Part shown: positions 15,091 to 22,926 of the stretch, piece after piece | Layout of the letters: the number at the start of each line of letters is the position of its first letter | Numbering within the stretch: the stretch's first letter is position 1 | Origin: Alphaproteobacteria bacterium | GTDB lineage: Bacteria > Pseudomonadota > Alphaproteobacteria > MPNO01 > UBA2964 | Direction: 5' to 3' | DNA: 32,171 nt | Assembly (NCBI GenBank): GCA_009377375.1 | Contig: WHUE01000048.1 | Coordinates: 1-32,171 of the forward strand | Notes under the pieces: generated by a model | Database searches by the model: none | Seen by the model: the letters and a program-made list of their open reading frames with translations, nothing else | What the model was told of the DNA's origin: nothing | Made by a program: the position numbers and the translations under genes

Positions 15091-17070
15091 CTATCCCAGC
15101 GCGAGCAGCCCTTCCGGCCAGATCACGTGGAGCACGCCGTCGAAGAAGGTGTAGAGCAGCGTCACCAGAACGGCCGTGACCAGCGCGGCCACCCACCATT
15201 TCTCCCGCCCGCGCAGCAGCATGTAGGAGAACACGAAGACCGCCAGCGCCACCGGGAAGCCGAACACGGTAATGGCGGCGAGCAGCCCGAATATCCAGCC
15301 GAAAGCCTCGACCGCGCCGCGGACCAGCTCGGCCCGGCTGCCCGCTTCCTCGGGCCGGATATCGGCGAAACGCGCACCGCCATCGGCCGCGGGCACGGTG
15401 AACAGGTCGGAACAGAGCTGGAATGCGATAAAGCCCAGCGTGGGGATGGCGATGGCGATGGGAAACAGTCGCGCCTGGAATTCCCATTCCCAGGCTTCCG
15501 CGATGAAGAAGACGGTCGCGACGGTCAGGAACGCAGTCAGCGCCAGCGGCAGCGACAGCCGGGGCGCGGCGGTCCACTGCGTCGGCGCCCGCCTGCCCGT
15601 CCCCGGCTGGTAGAAGACGCCGGCGACGATCGAGATCACGCACAGCACGCCGAGGAACAGCGGCAGGGGCTCCAGAATCCAGTCGGCGCCGTAGCGCTCG
15701 AGGGACAGGAACAGCGACTCCTGGATCTTGCTGCCGAGGATGAAGCCGAGCATCAGCGGCGGACGCGGCCAGCCGCCCCGCTTCATCAGCCAGCCGAGCG
15801 CGCCGAACGACACCAGCAGGACCAGGTCGCCCATCCCCTGCCGTCCCTGGAACGCGCCGAGGAAGATGATCACCATCAGCACGGGGAAGATGCGCTTCAC
15901 GTCGATCATGGAGACGCGGGCGATCCAGGCGACGAAGGCGAAGCATATCGCGGCTCCGATGATGTTGGCCAGCACCAACCCCCAGACCAGCGTCAGCGTG
16001 GCGTCGAGCTGCCGCGTCAGCATCAGCGGGCCGGGGATCAGCCCCTGGATCTGGAACGCGGACAGCAGCAGCGCCATCGTCACCGAGCCGGGCACGCCGA
16101 AGGCGATGGTGGTGACCAGCGCGCCGCCTTCCTTGGCATTGGACGCCGCGTCCACCGCGATAACGCCGCGCACGTCGCCGCGGCCGAAATTCTCGGTATT
16201 GCGCGACGTCTGCTTGGCCAGGCCGTAGGCGAACCAGTCCACCACCGTGCCGCCGAGCCCGGGAATCAGTCCGACGAACACGCCGAGGGCGGAGGAGCGC
16301 AGGACCCCGGCCCAGTCGGCGAGCGTGTCGCGCACGCCGCGCCATTTTCCGTGCACGTCGCCGACGCCGACCTTCGCCGCGTCGCCGGCGATGCGGCCGC
16401 CGGCCAGCACCAGGTCAATCAGCTCCGGGATCGCGAAGATGCCGAGCGCCACCGCCACCAGCGGAAGCCCTTCCCACAGGTAATCCGTGTCGTAGACGTA
16501 GCGGAACGTGCCGCTCAGCGTGTCCTGGCCGACGCAGGTCAGCATCAGGCCGATGCCGCCCGCCGCCATTCCCTTGGCCACCGCGCCGCGGCTGAGCACG
16601 GCCACCATCGAAATGCCGAGCATCGCCAGCATGAAAAATTCGGGCGATCGGAACTCCAGCACCAGCGGTCGCACGACCGGAATGGCGCAGAACAGCACCA
16701 CCGCGCCCAGGATACCGCCGATCACCGAAGCCGAGAACGACGCCCCCAGGGCGCGCGCCGCCTCGCCCCGCCGCGCCATCGGAAAGCCGTCGAGGATGGT
16801 CGCCTGCGCCGACACCGTGCCGGGAATGCCGAACAGGATGGCCGGGATCGAATCCGAGGTGGTGGTGACCGCCGCCATGCCGATCAGCATCGCCATGGCC
16901 GGCGCCGGGCCGAGATCGTAGACGAAGGGGATCAGCAGGGTGAGCCCGATCACGCCGCCGAGACCGGGAATCGCGCCGAGCACGAGCCCGAGCAGCACGC
17001 CGCCGGTAAGGAACGCCATGGCGGTGGGCGTGAAGATAACGGTCCACGCCTCGAACAACGCTTCAAACAT
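15091..17070 (-). CDS. Fused TctA-TctB membrane component of a tripartite tricarboxylate transporter
   Basis: A 659-residue integral membrane protein. Residues 1-490 are TctA, with two PGLGG motifs (35-39, 270-274) marking the two inverted halves, and NTENFGRGDVRGVIAVDAAS in the second. TctA alone is about 500 residues. The remaining ~155 residues (from about 505: LPLALTAFLTVATVFFIAEA and on to FSYMLLRGREKWW) contain four hydrophobic segments and look like TctB, the small membrane subunit normally encoded separately. The gene therefore supplies both membrane parts. It lies 61 bp downstream of its TctC on the same strand, making a complete sodium- or proton-coupled carboxylate uptake system. 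Substrate unknown. Confidence 0.92.
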   Translation of the reverse strand: MFEALFEAWTVIFTPTAMAFLTGGVLLGLVLGAIPGLGGVIGLTLLIPFVYDLGPAPAMAMLIGMAAVTTTSDSIPAILFGIPGTVSAQATILDGFPMARRGEAARALGASFSASVIGGILGAVVLFCAIPVVRPLVLEFRSPEFFMLAMLGISMVAVLSRGAVAKGMAAGGIGLMLTCVGQDTLSGTFRYVYDTDYLWEGLPLVAVALGIFAIPELIDLVLAGGRIAGDAAKVGVGDVHGKWRGVRDTLADWAGVLRSSALGVFVGLIPGLGGTVVDWFAYGLAKQTSRNTENFGRGDVRGVIAVDAASNAKEGGALVTTIAFGVPGSVTMALLLSAFQIQGLIPGPLMLTRQLDATLTLVWGLVLANIIGAAICFAFVAWIARVSMIDVKRIFPVLMVIIFLGAFQGRQGMGDLVLLVSFGALGWLMKRGGWPRPPLMLGFILGSKIQESLFLSLERYGADWILEPLPLFLGVLCVISIVAGVFYQPGTGRRAPTQWTAAPRLSLPLALTAFLTVATVFFIAEAWEWEFQARLFPIAIAIPTLGFIAFQLCSDLFTVPAADGGARFADIRPEEAGSRAELVRGAVEAFGWIFGLLAAITVFGFPVALAVFVFSYMLLRGREKWWVAALVTAVLVTLLYTFFDGVLHVIWPEGLLALG

Positions 17071-17131
17071 GACGCCTCATGCGGCAGCCGCGGATACGGC
17101 GGGTGCCTCGCAGGCGCCCGCCGTCGGATCT

Positions 17132-18169
17132 CTACTTCTTCTTCGTGGTCCGCTGGACATAGGCGAGATAGGCCTTCACCGAGTCCTCGTCGGCGCCGTT
17201 CAGGACGTCGGCGATGACCGCCTGCACCTCCGGTCCGGTGTTCGGCTGCTCCGCCTCGATGCCGCGCTTCTTCGCATCGGCGAGGAAGGCAGGGTCCTTG
17301 ACCATCCTGTCATAGGCCGCGCGCAGGATGGAGAGCGCCTCCTCGTCCGTGCCGGGCGGGGCCACCACGGGCACACCCCAGGTCGACGGCGCGGTGACCA
17401 GCTTGTACACGCCGCGCGCCTTGGCCGACATGTATTCAGGCAGCGCCTGCAGCTTGCCCGAGGCCTTGCCGCCGCCCGCGGAGGCGATCGGCACGAGCAC
17501 CTTGTTGTCGATCAGGTCGCCGCGGTTGTTCTGGATCGTGGAGTAGGAGGCGTACATGCCCACCACTTCCTTCTGCTCGATGGCGAGCAGAATGTTGGCC
17601 GTGCCCTTGTATCCGTGCAGCGCCTTCACCGGCCAGCCGTCGGCGCCCAGAAGCGCGGGCACCACATAGTTGCTGGCCCGCTTGGTCAGCCCGCCGAACA
17701 CCACCTCCCGCTTGGACTTCTTGAGATCGTCGAGGCTCCGGATGCCGGAATCGGCGCGCACGAACAGGTAGTACGGCACCGGACCCAGGCTGCCGATATA
17801 GTCGAACTTCAACGGATCGAAGCGAACGCCCGGATCCTTCAGCAGTCTGGACATCATCCAGCTGCGGCCCGGCACCGCAACGGTGAGCCCGTCCTTGTCC
17901 GCCTTGTTGTAGAGCCAGTTGGCCAGCCGCGCCCCGCCGGCGCCCGGCATGTTCTTGTTGATGATGGTGGGGGCGCCCGGAATGTGGCGGCCGATATGGG
18001 CGCCGACCAGGCGGGCGTTGTTGTCCACCCCGCCGCCCGGGCGGTAGCCGGCGATGATGGTCAGCTGCTTGCCGGCGAAGACGTCGGCCGCGACGGCAGG
18101 AGCCGGCGCCTGGACCGTTGCTGCGGCGGCAACGGTCACGGCGAACGCGAATGGCGTGATAATCCTCAT
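17132..18169 (-). CDS. tctC: TctC/Bug-family periplasmic solute-binding protein of the TTT system
   Basis: A 345-residue binding protein. Signal peptide MRIITPFAFAVTVAAAATVQ, probably cleaved near AVAADV (about residue 28). Mature protein: FAGKQLTIIAGYRPGGGVDN, HIPGAPTIINKNMPGAGGAR and VPVVAPPGTDEEALSILRAA, all Bug-family marks. It captures a carboxylate in the periplasm and hands it to the TctAB fusion just downstream. The ATG at 18169 is preceded at 5 nt by CAGGGAGG, a very strong ribosome site and the exact complement of the CCUCCCUG loops of the RNA at 21400-21570. It ends in a Lys-rich tail (RTTKKK). Transporter membership is inferred from adjacency. Confidence 0.94.
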   Translation of the reverse strand: MRIITPFAFAVTVAAAATVQAPAPAVAADVFAGKQLTIIAGYRPGGGVDNNARLVGAHIGRHIPGAPTIINKNMPGAGGARLANWLYNKADKDGLTVAVPGRSWMMSRLLKDPGVRFDPLKFDYIGSLGPVPYYLFVRADSGIRSLDDLKKSKREVVFGGLTKRASNYVVPALLGADGWPVKALHGYKGTANILLAIEQKEVVGMYASYSTIQNNRGDLIDNKVLVPIASAGGGKASGKLQALPEYMSAKARGVYKLVTAPSTWGVPVVAPPGTDEEALSILRAAYDRMVKDPAFLADAKKRGIEAEQPNTGPEVQAVIADVLNGADEDSVKAYLAYVQRTTKKK

Positions 18170-18237
18170 GCTGTCCTCCCTGGGGGCCCTGTGGTGGCGG
18201 GCCCGGCGTCTGGCGTCCGGGTCCCTCTCCTGACCGG

Positions 18238-18267
18238 ATGGTACGGCCCGGCGGAAAGGCAAGTCAA
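18238..18267 (-). promoter_or_regulatory. Putative sigma-70 promoter of tctC-tctAB
   Basis: On the minus strand TTGACT (18262-18267) and TACCAT (18238-18243) are 18 bp apart. The start would be near 18231, with a leader of about 60 nt. I find no convincing phaC promoter on the other strand of this 245-bp divergent gap. Confidence 0.45.
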
Positions 18268-18414
18268 ACCGGCATTGGGGCGCCGTCGGCGCGCCCGCGG
18301 CGGCGGCAATTCGGGCAAACGGCGCCGGTTCCGCAGAAGAAGGTTGATTCCTTACGCCCAACGTCGGACATTGGCGCGGCGATTCCGCAAACGCAAATAA
18401 CATGGGCCTCCCCG

Positions 18415-20217
18415 ATGAGCGACCAGAATTCCGAAAAGCCGGCTTTTCCGGATCCCTCCGCTTTCTTCGCGCAGATGACCCAGATGGCGGTCGAGGGCCA
18501 GAAGGCCTGGGCTGGCTGGATGACGCAGGCCGCCGCCGCGGCCGAGCCGCGCCCCGACGCGGCGGAGGCGGCCGACACCTTTGCCGACGCCATGAGCAAG
18601 GTGCGCGCCGACCCGGCGGCGCTGATGGCGGCGCAGACCGAGCTCTGGACCGGATACCAGCAGCTCTTCCTGCAGACGTCCCAGCGTCTGCTCGGCCAGG
18701 ACGAAGAGGCGCAGCCCGTGGTCCGGACGGATCCCGGCGACCGGCGCTTCCGCGATCCGGCATGGGATGAAAGCCCCGTCTTTTCGTTCCTCAAGCAGTC
18801 CTACCTGCTGAATGCCGAATGGCTGAAGAAGATGCTGGCCGCGGTCGAGGGCGTGGATTCCGAAACCGCCCAGAAGATCGATTTCTACGGCCGCCAGGTG
18901 ATCGACGCGCTGGCGCCGACCAACTTCGCGCTGACCAACCCGTCGGTGCTGCGTGAGACGATGGAGACCAAGGGCGCGAACCTGACCCGCGGCTACGAGA
19001 ACTTCATGGCCGACATGAAGAACGGCCAGGGCCAGCCGTCGATCCGCCAGACCGACATGACCGCGTTCGAGGTCGGCCGCAATATCGCGGTGTCGCCGGG
19101 AAAAGTCGTGTTCCAGAACGAAATGCTGCAGCTGATCCAGTACGCGCCGACGACGGAGCAGGTCTTCGCCCGGCCGCTGCTGATCATCCCGCCCTGGATC
19201 AACAAGTTCTACATCCTCGACCTGCAGCCGGAGAACTCTCTGGTCCGCTGGGTTGCCGACCAGGGCTACACGGTCTTCCTGATCTCCTGGGTCAATCCCG
19301 ACGAGCGCCACCGCGACAAGGGGTTCGACGACTACATGACGGACGGCGTCCTCGCCGCCGTCGACGCCGTCGAAAAGGCGACCGGCATGTCGCAGGTCAC
19401 CGCGCTGGGCTACTGCATCGGCGGCACGCTGCTGTCGGCCACGCTGGCCTGGATGCAGGCCCGGGGGGACGACCGCATCAAGGCCGCGACCTTCCTGACC
19501 TCACAGGTCGACTTCACGGAAGCCGGCGAACTGCGCGTGTTCACGAACGAAACACAGGTCGCCGCGCTGGAGAAACAGGTGGCCGAGAAGGGCTATCTCG
19601 ACGGCGGCGCGATGGCGTGGACTTTCAACATGCTGCGCGCGAACGACCTGATCTGGTCGTTCGTCATCAACAACTACCTGATGGGGAAGGACCCGCCGGC
19701 TTTCGATCTGCTCTACTGGAACGCCGATGCCACCCGCATGCCAGCGCGGATGCTGAGCTTCTACCTGCGCCGGATGTATCTGGAGAACAAGCTGGCCCAG
19801 CCGGGCGGAATCGAGCTCGCCGGGGTGCCGATCGACCTGACCACCATCAAGACGCCGTCCTTCTTCCAGGCCACGCGCGAGGATCATATCGCGCCCTTCC
19901 GGTCGGTCTACAAGGCAATGAACCTGTTCAGCGGCCCCAGGCGCTTCGTGCTCGCGGGCTCCGGCCACATTGCCGGGGTGGTCAATCCGCCCGCCAAGGG
20001 CAAGTACCAGCACTGGGTCAACGAAGACCGCAAGGAGTACGCTGTCGCCGACGACTGGATGGCCGACGCCAGTGAGGTCCCTGGTTCGTGGTGGCCCTAC
20101 TGGCACAAGTGGCTGGGGCCGAAATCGGGCAAGAAGGTCGCGGCGCGCGTGCCCGGGGACGGCGGGCTCAAGCCGATAGAGGATGCGCCGGGTTCCTACG
20201 TGCTGGTGCGGTCATAG
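18415..20217 (+). CDS. phaC: Class I poly(3-hydroxyalkanoate) synthase
   Basis: A 600-residue synthase that polymerises (R)-3-hydroxyacyl-CoA into PHA at the granule surface. Class I enzymes are about 560-620 residues. The lipase-box-like GYCIGG places the catalytic Cys at 334; Asp490 (ATREDHIAP) and His518 (GSGHIAGV) complete the triad, with spacing like Cys319/Asp480/His508 of Ralstonia eutropha PhaC. PPWINKFYILDLQPENSLVRW lies upstream of the core, and the N-terminal 100 residues are Ala-rich and variable. ATG 18415 is used since the frame upstream shows no similarity. It starts a plus-strand run with the DUF6489 gene (46 bp later). No phaA or phaB is in the window, but a PhaJ-type hydratase, phasin and phaR are close. 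Confidence 0.97.
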   Translation: MSDQNSEKPAFPDPSAFFAQMTQMAVEGQKAWAGWMTQAAAAAEPRPDAAEAADTFADAMSKVRADPAALMAAQTELWTGYQQLFLQTSQRLLGQDEEAQPVVRTDPGDRRFRDPAWDESPVFSFLKQSYLLNAEWLKKMLAAVEGVDSETAQKIDFYGRQVIDALAPTNFALTNPSVLRETMETKGANLTRGYENFMADMKNGQGQPSIRQTDMTAFEVGRNIAVSPGKVVFQNEMLQLIQYAPTTEQVFARPLLIIPPWINKFYILDLQPENSLVRWVADQGYTVFLISWVNPDERHRDKGFDDYMTDGVLAAVDAVEKATGMSQVTALGYCIGGTLLSATLAWMQARGDDRIKAATFLTSQVDFTEAGELRVFTNETQVAALEKQVAEKGYLDGGAMAWTFNMLRANDLIWSFVINNYLMGKDPPAFDLLYWNADATRMPARMLSFYLRRMYLENKLAQPGGIELAGVPIDLTTIKTPSFFQATREDHIAPFRSVYKAMNLFSGPRRFVLAGSGHIAGVVNPPAKGKYQHWVNEDRKEYAVADDWMADASEVPGSWWPYWHKWLGPKSGKKVAARVPGDGGLKPIEDAPGSYVLVRS

Positions 20218-20263
20218 ACACGGATTCGGAACGGCGCGGGAACAAGGGAGGAATCGCGAGACC

Positions 20264-20509
20264 ATGAAGATATCGATCGACATCGACTGCACCCCGGCGG
20301 AGGCCCGGACGTTTTTCGGCCTGCCGGACATCGAGGCGTTCCAGAAGGAGATGCTGGCGGAGATGCAGAAGCGCATGGCCGAGCACATGGCCGCGATGAA
20401 CCCCGAGGACCTGATGAAACAATGGATGCCGACTGGCATGCAGGCCATGGAGCGCATGCAGGAAGCCTTCATGTCCCAGTTCGCCGGCGGCGGCAAGGAC
20501 AAGGGATAG
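20264..20509 (+). CDS. Small DUF6489-type protein next to phaC
   Basis: An 81-residue, Met-rich helical protein. MKISIDIDCTPAEARTFFGL at the N-terminus is the pattern of DUF6489 proteins, small alphaproteobacterial proteins often found near PHA synthase genes (from memory). Residues 25-75 form an amphipathic helix with repeated Met and Glu/Lys (EMLAEMQKRMAEHMAAM, GMQAMERMQEAFMSQF), which could lie on a hydrophobic surface such as a PHA granule. It ends GGGKDKG. GGGAGG upstream is about 12 nt from the ATG, longer than ideal. The gene is 46 bp after phaC, so it probably shares its transcript. A granule-associated role is inference. Confidence 0.85.
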   Translation: MKISIDIDCTPAEARTFFGLPDIEAFQKEMLAEMQKRMAEHMAAMNPEDLMKQWMPTGMQAMERMQEAFMSQFAGGGKDKG

Positions 20510-20529
20510 CCGGACCGCGACCGGGCGGT

Positions 20530-20805
20530 TCAGGCGTTCGCCGGATTGTCCGGATGGGTATCGATGAAATGCTTCAGCGTCGCCTTCAGCACCACCGCGC
20601 GCCCGGCTCTGCCGCGGGATTCCGCCTCGGCAATGTCGTCGAGGATCATGCCCTTGATGATGACGCAGCCATCAGGCTGGCGGATCAGGTAGTTGCCGAG
20701 TTCCAGCGCCACCATCTCCGTCAGGTTCTCGTGCCGGGCAATGGCGTCGATTTCCGCTTCGGTCAGCGCGCTGAGCGCCAGACAATCGTTGAATCCCAGG
20801 ATCAT
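20530..20805 (-). CDS. Small conserved hypothetical protein
   Basis: A 91-residue acidic protein, mostly helical. It contains TEAEIDAIARHENLTEMVAL, then GNYLIRQPDGCVIIKGMILD and TLKHFIDTHPDNPANA. I recall similar short proteins in many alphaproteobacteria, but not a function. The ATG at 20805 has GGAGGTAACGC directly upstream, an excellent ribosome site. It is convergent with the DUF6489 gene (20-bp gap) and divergent from the hydratase at 20970. Its position in the PHA locus may be chance. Confidence 0.75.
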   Translation of the reverse strand: MILGFNDCLALSALTEAEIDAIARHENLTEMVALELGNYLIRQPDGCVIIKGMILDDIAEAESRGRAGRAVVLKATLKHFIDTHPDNPANA

Positions 20806-20969
20806 GCGTTACCTCCAGTCCGATGGACCCGCCACATACCACCGGATATGGGGCGTCATGCCCGCCGAATAAGACGTGCGATTGCCGCACCGCGCTTTTT
20901 GGGACCGTGCGCGCTGAGAAAACCAGAGTGACCGCCGCATTCCGCGACGGATGAGCAAGGAGACCGGAT

Positions 20970-21377
20970 GTGCCCGCCATCGACGAACTGAAACCCGGCC
21001 AGTCGGCCACCTACGAACGCACCGTCACCGACAAGGACATCCGGACCTTCGCCGAGGTCTCCGGCGACGATAATCCCGTGCATCTGGACGAGGAATTCGC
21101 CAAGGCCAGCATGTTCAAGGGCCGCGTCGCCCATGGCATGCTGGCGGCGTCCTTCATTTCCACCACCGTCGGCACGAAGCTGCCCGGCTACGGCTGCATC
21201 TATGTCAGGCAGAACCTGCGCTTCCGCGCCCCCGTCCGGATCGGCGACACCGTCGTCACCACCGCGACCGTCACCGAGGTGAATGTCGAACGCAAGCGGG
21301 TGACGATGGAGACCATCTGCCGCGTCGGCGACACCGTGGTGGTGGAGGGCGAGGCCGAGCTGATGGTCCCGGGTTGA
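20970..21377 (+). CDS. MaoC-like (R)-specific enoyl-CoA hydratase, PhaJ type
   Basis: A 135-residue single hot-dog domain. SGDDNPVHLDEEFAKAS carries the hydratase-2 motif with catalytic Asp33 and His38; GRVAHGMLAASFISTTVGTK follows. Enzymes of this size hydrate trans-2-enoyl-CoA to (R)-3-hydroxyacyl-CoA, the direct PhaC substrate, linking fatty-acid oxidation to PHA. The start is GTG at 20970: AAGGAG lies 11-16 nt upstream and no in-frame ATG is near, while the ATG overlapping it (20968) is out of frame. Placement between phaC and the phasin supports a PhaJ role, though general MaoC dehydratases look similar. Confidence 0.88.
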   Translation: MPAIDELKPGQSATYERTVTDKDIRTFAEVSGDDNPVHLDEEFAKASMFKGRVAHGMLAASFISTTVGTKLPGYGCIYVRQNLRFRAPVRIGDTVVTTATVTEVNVERKRVTMETICRVGDTVVVEGEAELMVPG

Positions 21378-21399
21378 CCGCCGGACCCCGCGAAACCGG

Positions 21400-21437
21400 A
21401 AAAGAAAAAGGGGCGGGATGACGCATCATCCCGCCCC
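21400..21437 (-). terminator. Strong intrinsic terminator of the phasin/sRNA transcript
   Basis: A perfect 12-bp stem (GGGGCGGGATGA, 21410-21421, with 21426-21437) has a 4-nt loop. On the minus strand it is followed by TTTTTCTTTT (21400-21409). It lies about 140 nt beyond the phasin stop. On the plus strand no T run follows, so it is not a good terminator for the hydratase gene. Confidence 0.92.
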
Positions 21438-21570
21438 AGTCTTGACAGAACCGGCGGCCAGGGAGGTAACCGCCGGAAAACCGGTGAACAGGGAGGAGTT
21501 CACCAGGGAGGGGCTCCGGCGAGCAGGGAGGTACCCACCGGAGCGATTGCCAGCGCAGGGCGCGCCGGCA
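21400..21570 (-). ncRNA. Candidate multi-hairpin anti-Shine-Dalgarno small RNA in the phasin 3' UTR
   Basis: Read on the minus strand directly after the phasin stop, this stretch folds by eye into five hairpins. They are: 21549-21569 (8 bp); 21513-21544 (9 bp, loop GGUACCUCCCUGCU); 21483-21504 (7-9 bp, loop UCCUCCCU); 21451-21476 (10 bp with two G-U pairs, loop CCUCCC); and the terminator at 21410-21437. CCUCCCUG occurs four times (21459-21466, 21489-21496, 21504-21511, 21524-21531): three in loops, one in the linker between hairpins. This matches the design of known alphaproteobacterial small RNAs with CCUCC loops that pair with ribosome-binding sites. I see no separate promoter, so release by processing of the phasin mRNA is possible. 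The orientation is set by the terminator's T run. Confidence 0.7.
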
Positions 21571-21578
21571 AAGCTGTG

Positions 21579-22118
21579 TCAGGCAGCGAACGACTTGGTG
21601 AAGGCCTGCATGGCCGCGTCGTAGCGCTCCTTGACCGGCGCGGTGGACTGCATCCACATGTCGGCCACGATCTTGTTCATCTCAACCGAGTGACTGACCA
21701 CCCGGTCCACCGACTTGGAGATCGCCTCGATCTGAAGCGCCGCGAACTCCTCCGGCGTCTTGGCGGACATGAACTTGCCCGCCAGCTCGAAATTCTCATC
21801 CGCTGCGGTCTTGACGTAGCTCGCGACCTTCTCGCCATAGGCCTCGAAGCCTATGGTCATGGCGCTGGCGACGGCATTCATCGACGCGATGTTGTCCTTG
21901 CCGAACTTGGTCGCGGCCTTGTAGCCCTCAGCGGACTTCTTCATCTGGGCCTCGCCAAGGCTGGCGGCGGTGTCGAAGGCTTCCGTGGCCGCTTCGGAGC
22001 TGGCCTTCACGGCCGCCTCGGCATTCTGCTTGCCGGCAGCCATCATGGCGTCGAGCGTCTCGGCGGCGGCCTTCGCGGCGGCCTCGGGTCCCTTGTCCTT
22101 CGTTGTCTTCGTGGTCAT
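21579..22118 (-). CDS. phaP: Phasin family protein
   Basis: A 179-residue phasin that coats PHA granules and controls their size and number. The sequence is Ala/Lys/Glu-rich and helical throughout, with Phasin_2-type features: AFDTAASLGEAQMKKSAEGY, FELAGKFMSAKTPEEFAALQ and the closing PVKERYDAAMQAFTKSFAA. I take ATG 22118, with AGGAG 9 nt upstream, not the upstream ATG at 22295, which would lie beyond the promoter. It is divergent from phaR across 194 bp holding a sigma-70 promoter and PhaR-like boxes, so repression by PhaR when no granules are present is expected. Its 3' UTR carries the candidate small RNA. Confidence 0.95.
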   Translation of the reverse strand: MTTKTTKDKGPEAAAKAAAETLDAMMAAGKQNAEAAVKASSEAATEAFDTAASLGEAQMKKSAEGYKAATKFGKDNIASMNAVASAMTIGFEAYGEKVASYVKTAADENFELAGKFMSAKTPEEFAALQIEAISKSVDRVVSHSVEMNKIVADMWMQSTAPVKERYDAAMQAFTKSFAA

Positions 22119-22174
22119 CTGGATCGCTCCTCGTTCGCTTCTCGGTCGCCTCGCCGGTGGGAAGGCGAAAAATT

Positions 22175-22252
22175 CTGCGCTGCAAAATCGAAGATGGGGA
22201 TTTTCCGCCCTGCTGTCAATTAATTTTTCTGCATCGCAAAACTTTTTTGCAA
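22175..22252. promoter_or_regulatory. Putative PhaR-binding sites in the phaP-phaR gap
   Basis: CTGCGCTGCAA (22175-22185) and CTGCATCGCAA (22229-22239) each match the CTGC-N3-GCAG site reported for alphaproteobacterial PhaR at seven of eight fixed positions. A third TTGCAA (22247-22252) follows. The first site covers the predicted phaP transcript start and the second abuts its -35, an arrangement suited to repression. Confidence 0.65.
22191..22219 (-). promoter_or_regulatory. Sigma-70 promoter of the phasin gene
   Basis: On the minus strand a perfect -35 TTGACA (22214-22219) is followed after exactly 17 bp by CATCTT (22191-22196). The start is expected near 22184, with a leader of about 65 nt. 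Confidence 0.75.
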
Positions 22253-22312
22253 CACAAAAGCGCGCGTTTGTGGCAAAGTCGCGGAAATCGGGCACATAGC
22301 GGCAGGAACAGC

Positions 22313-22909
22313 ATGGCCAAAATCACCACCGACAACCCCAAAGCTGGGGACGCGACCGGGACGGCCGGCGATGCCGTGGTGATCCGCAAATACGCGAACC
22401 GGCGGCTCTACAACACCGCGACCGGCAGCTTCGTCACCCTTGATGGGCTGCACAAGATGGTGGTCGAAGGAGAGACCTTCGTGGTCGTCGATGCGCGGAC
22501 CGGCAACGATATCACCGCCTCCGTTCTGACCCAGATCGTCGCCGAGCAGGAAAGCCGGGGCGAGAGCCTGCTGCCGCTCGACCTGCTCCGCCAGGCGATC
22601 AGCCTGTACGACAAGGGGCTGGGCGGCCATTTCTCGACCTATCTCAACCAGAGCATGGAAGGCTTCGCGCACAGCATGGAACAGGTGCAGCGGCTCGGCG
22701 ACATCGGGCGGCGCAACATGGAGCTGTTCCAGCGGTCCTTCGGCATGTTCGCCCCGGGCGCTGCATGGAAATCTCCGGAGGGAGACAGGGGCGCGGCGAA
22801 GCCCGGGGACAGCGGCGACCACGACGAAGAGGTCAGGCACCTGCGCGAGCAACTCGCCGAAATGCAGTGCAAGCTGGACGCGATGTCCAACGGCGGCCCA
22901 AAAGACTGA
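22313..22909 (+). CDS. phaR: Polyhydroxyalkanoate synthesis repressor PhaR
   Basis: A 198-residue regulator. The conserved N-terminal DNA-binding region includes IRKYANRRLYNTATGSFVTL (24-43), then VVDARTGNDITASVLTQIVA (58-77). The following part binds PHA, and the C-terminal EEVRHLREQLAEMQCKLDAM (174-193) looks like a coiled coil. PhaR represses phasin (and often its own gene) and is released when it binds nascent PHA. ATG 22313 is chosen since conservation begins just after it; AGGAA is 6-10 nt upstream. The frame extended upstream to 22103 crosses the phasin promoter and is not used. It converges on the small gene ending at 22927. Confidence 0.96.
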   Translation: MAKITTDNPKAGDATGTAGDAVVIRKYANRRLYNTATGSFVTLDGLHKMVVEGETFVVVDARTGNDITASVLTQIVAEQESRGESLLPLDLLRQAISLYDKGLGGHFSTYLNQSMEGFAHSMEQVQRLGDIGRRNMELFQRSFGMFAPGAAWKSPEGDRGAAKPGDSGDHDEEVRHLREQLAEMQCKLDAMSNGGPKD

Positions 22910-22926
22910 GCCTGGAGAGGGGCCGA

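Noticed and set aside
15088-17217. A 709-codon plus-strand open frame rich in His, Gln and Arg
   Set aside because: It mirrors the TctA-TctB gene, whose hydrophobic repeats and PGLGG motifs are clear; the antisense product has low-complexity composition.
21459-21531. Four CAGGGAGG copies on the plus strand as ribosome sites of small genes
   Set aside because: No suitable start codons with open frames follow, and the terminator T run shows the transcript is from the other strand.
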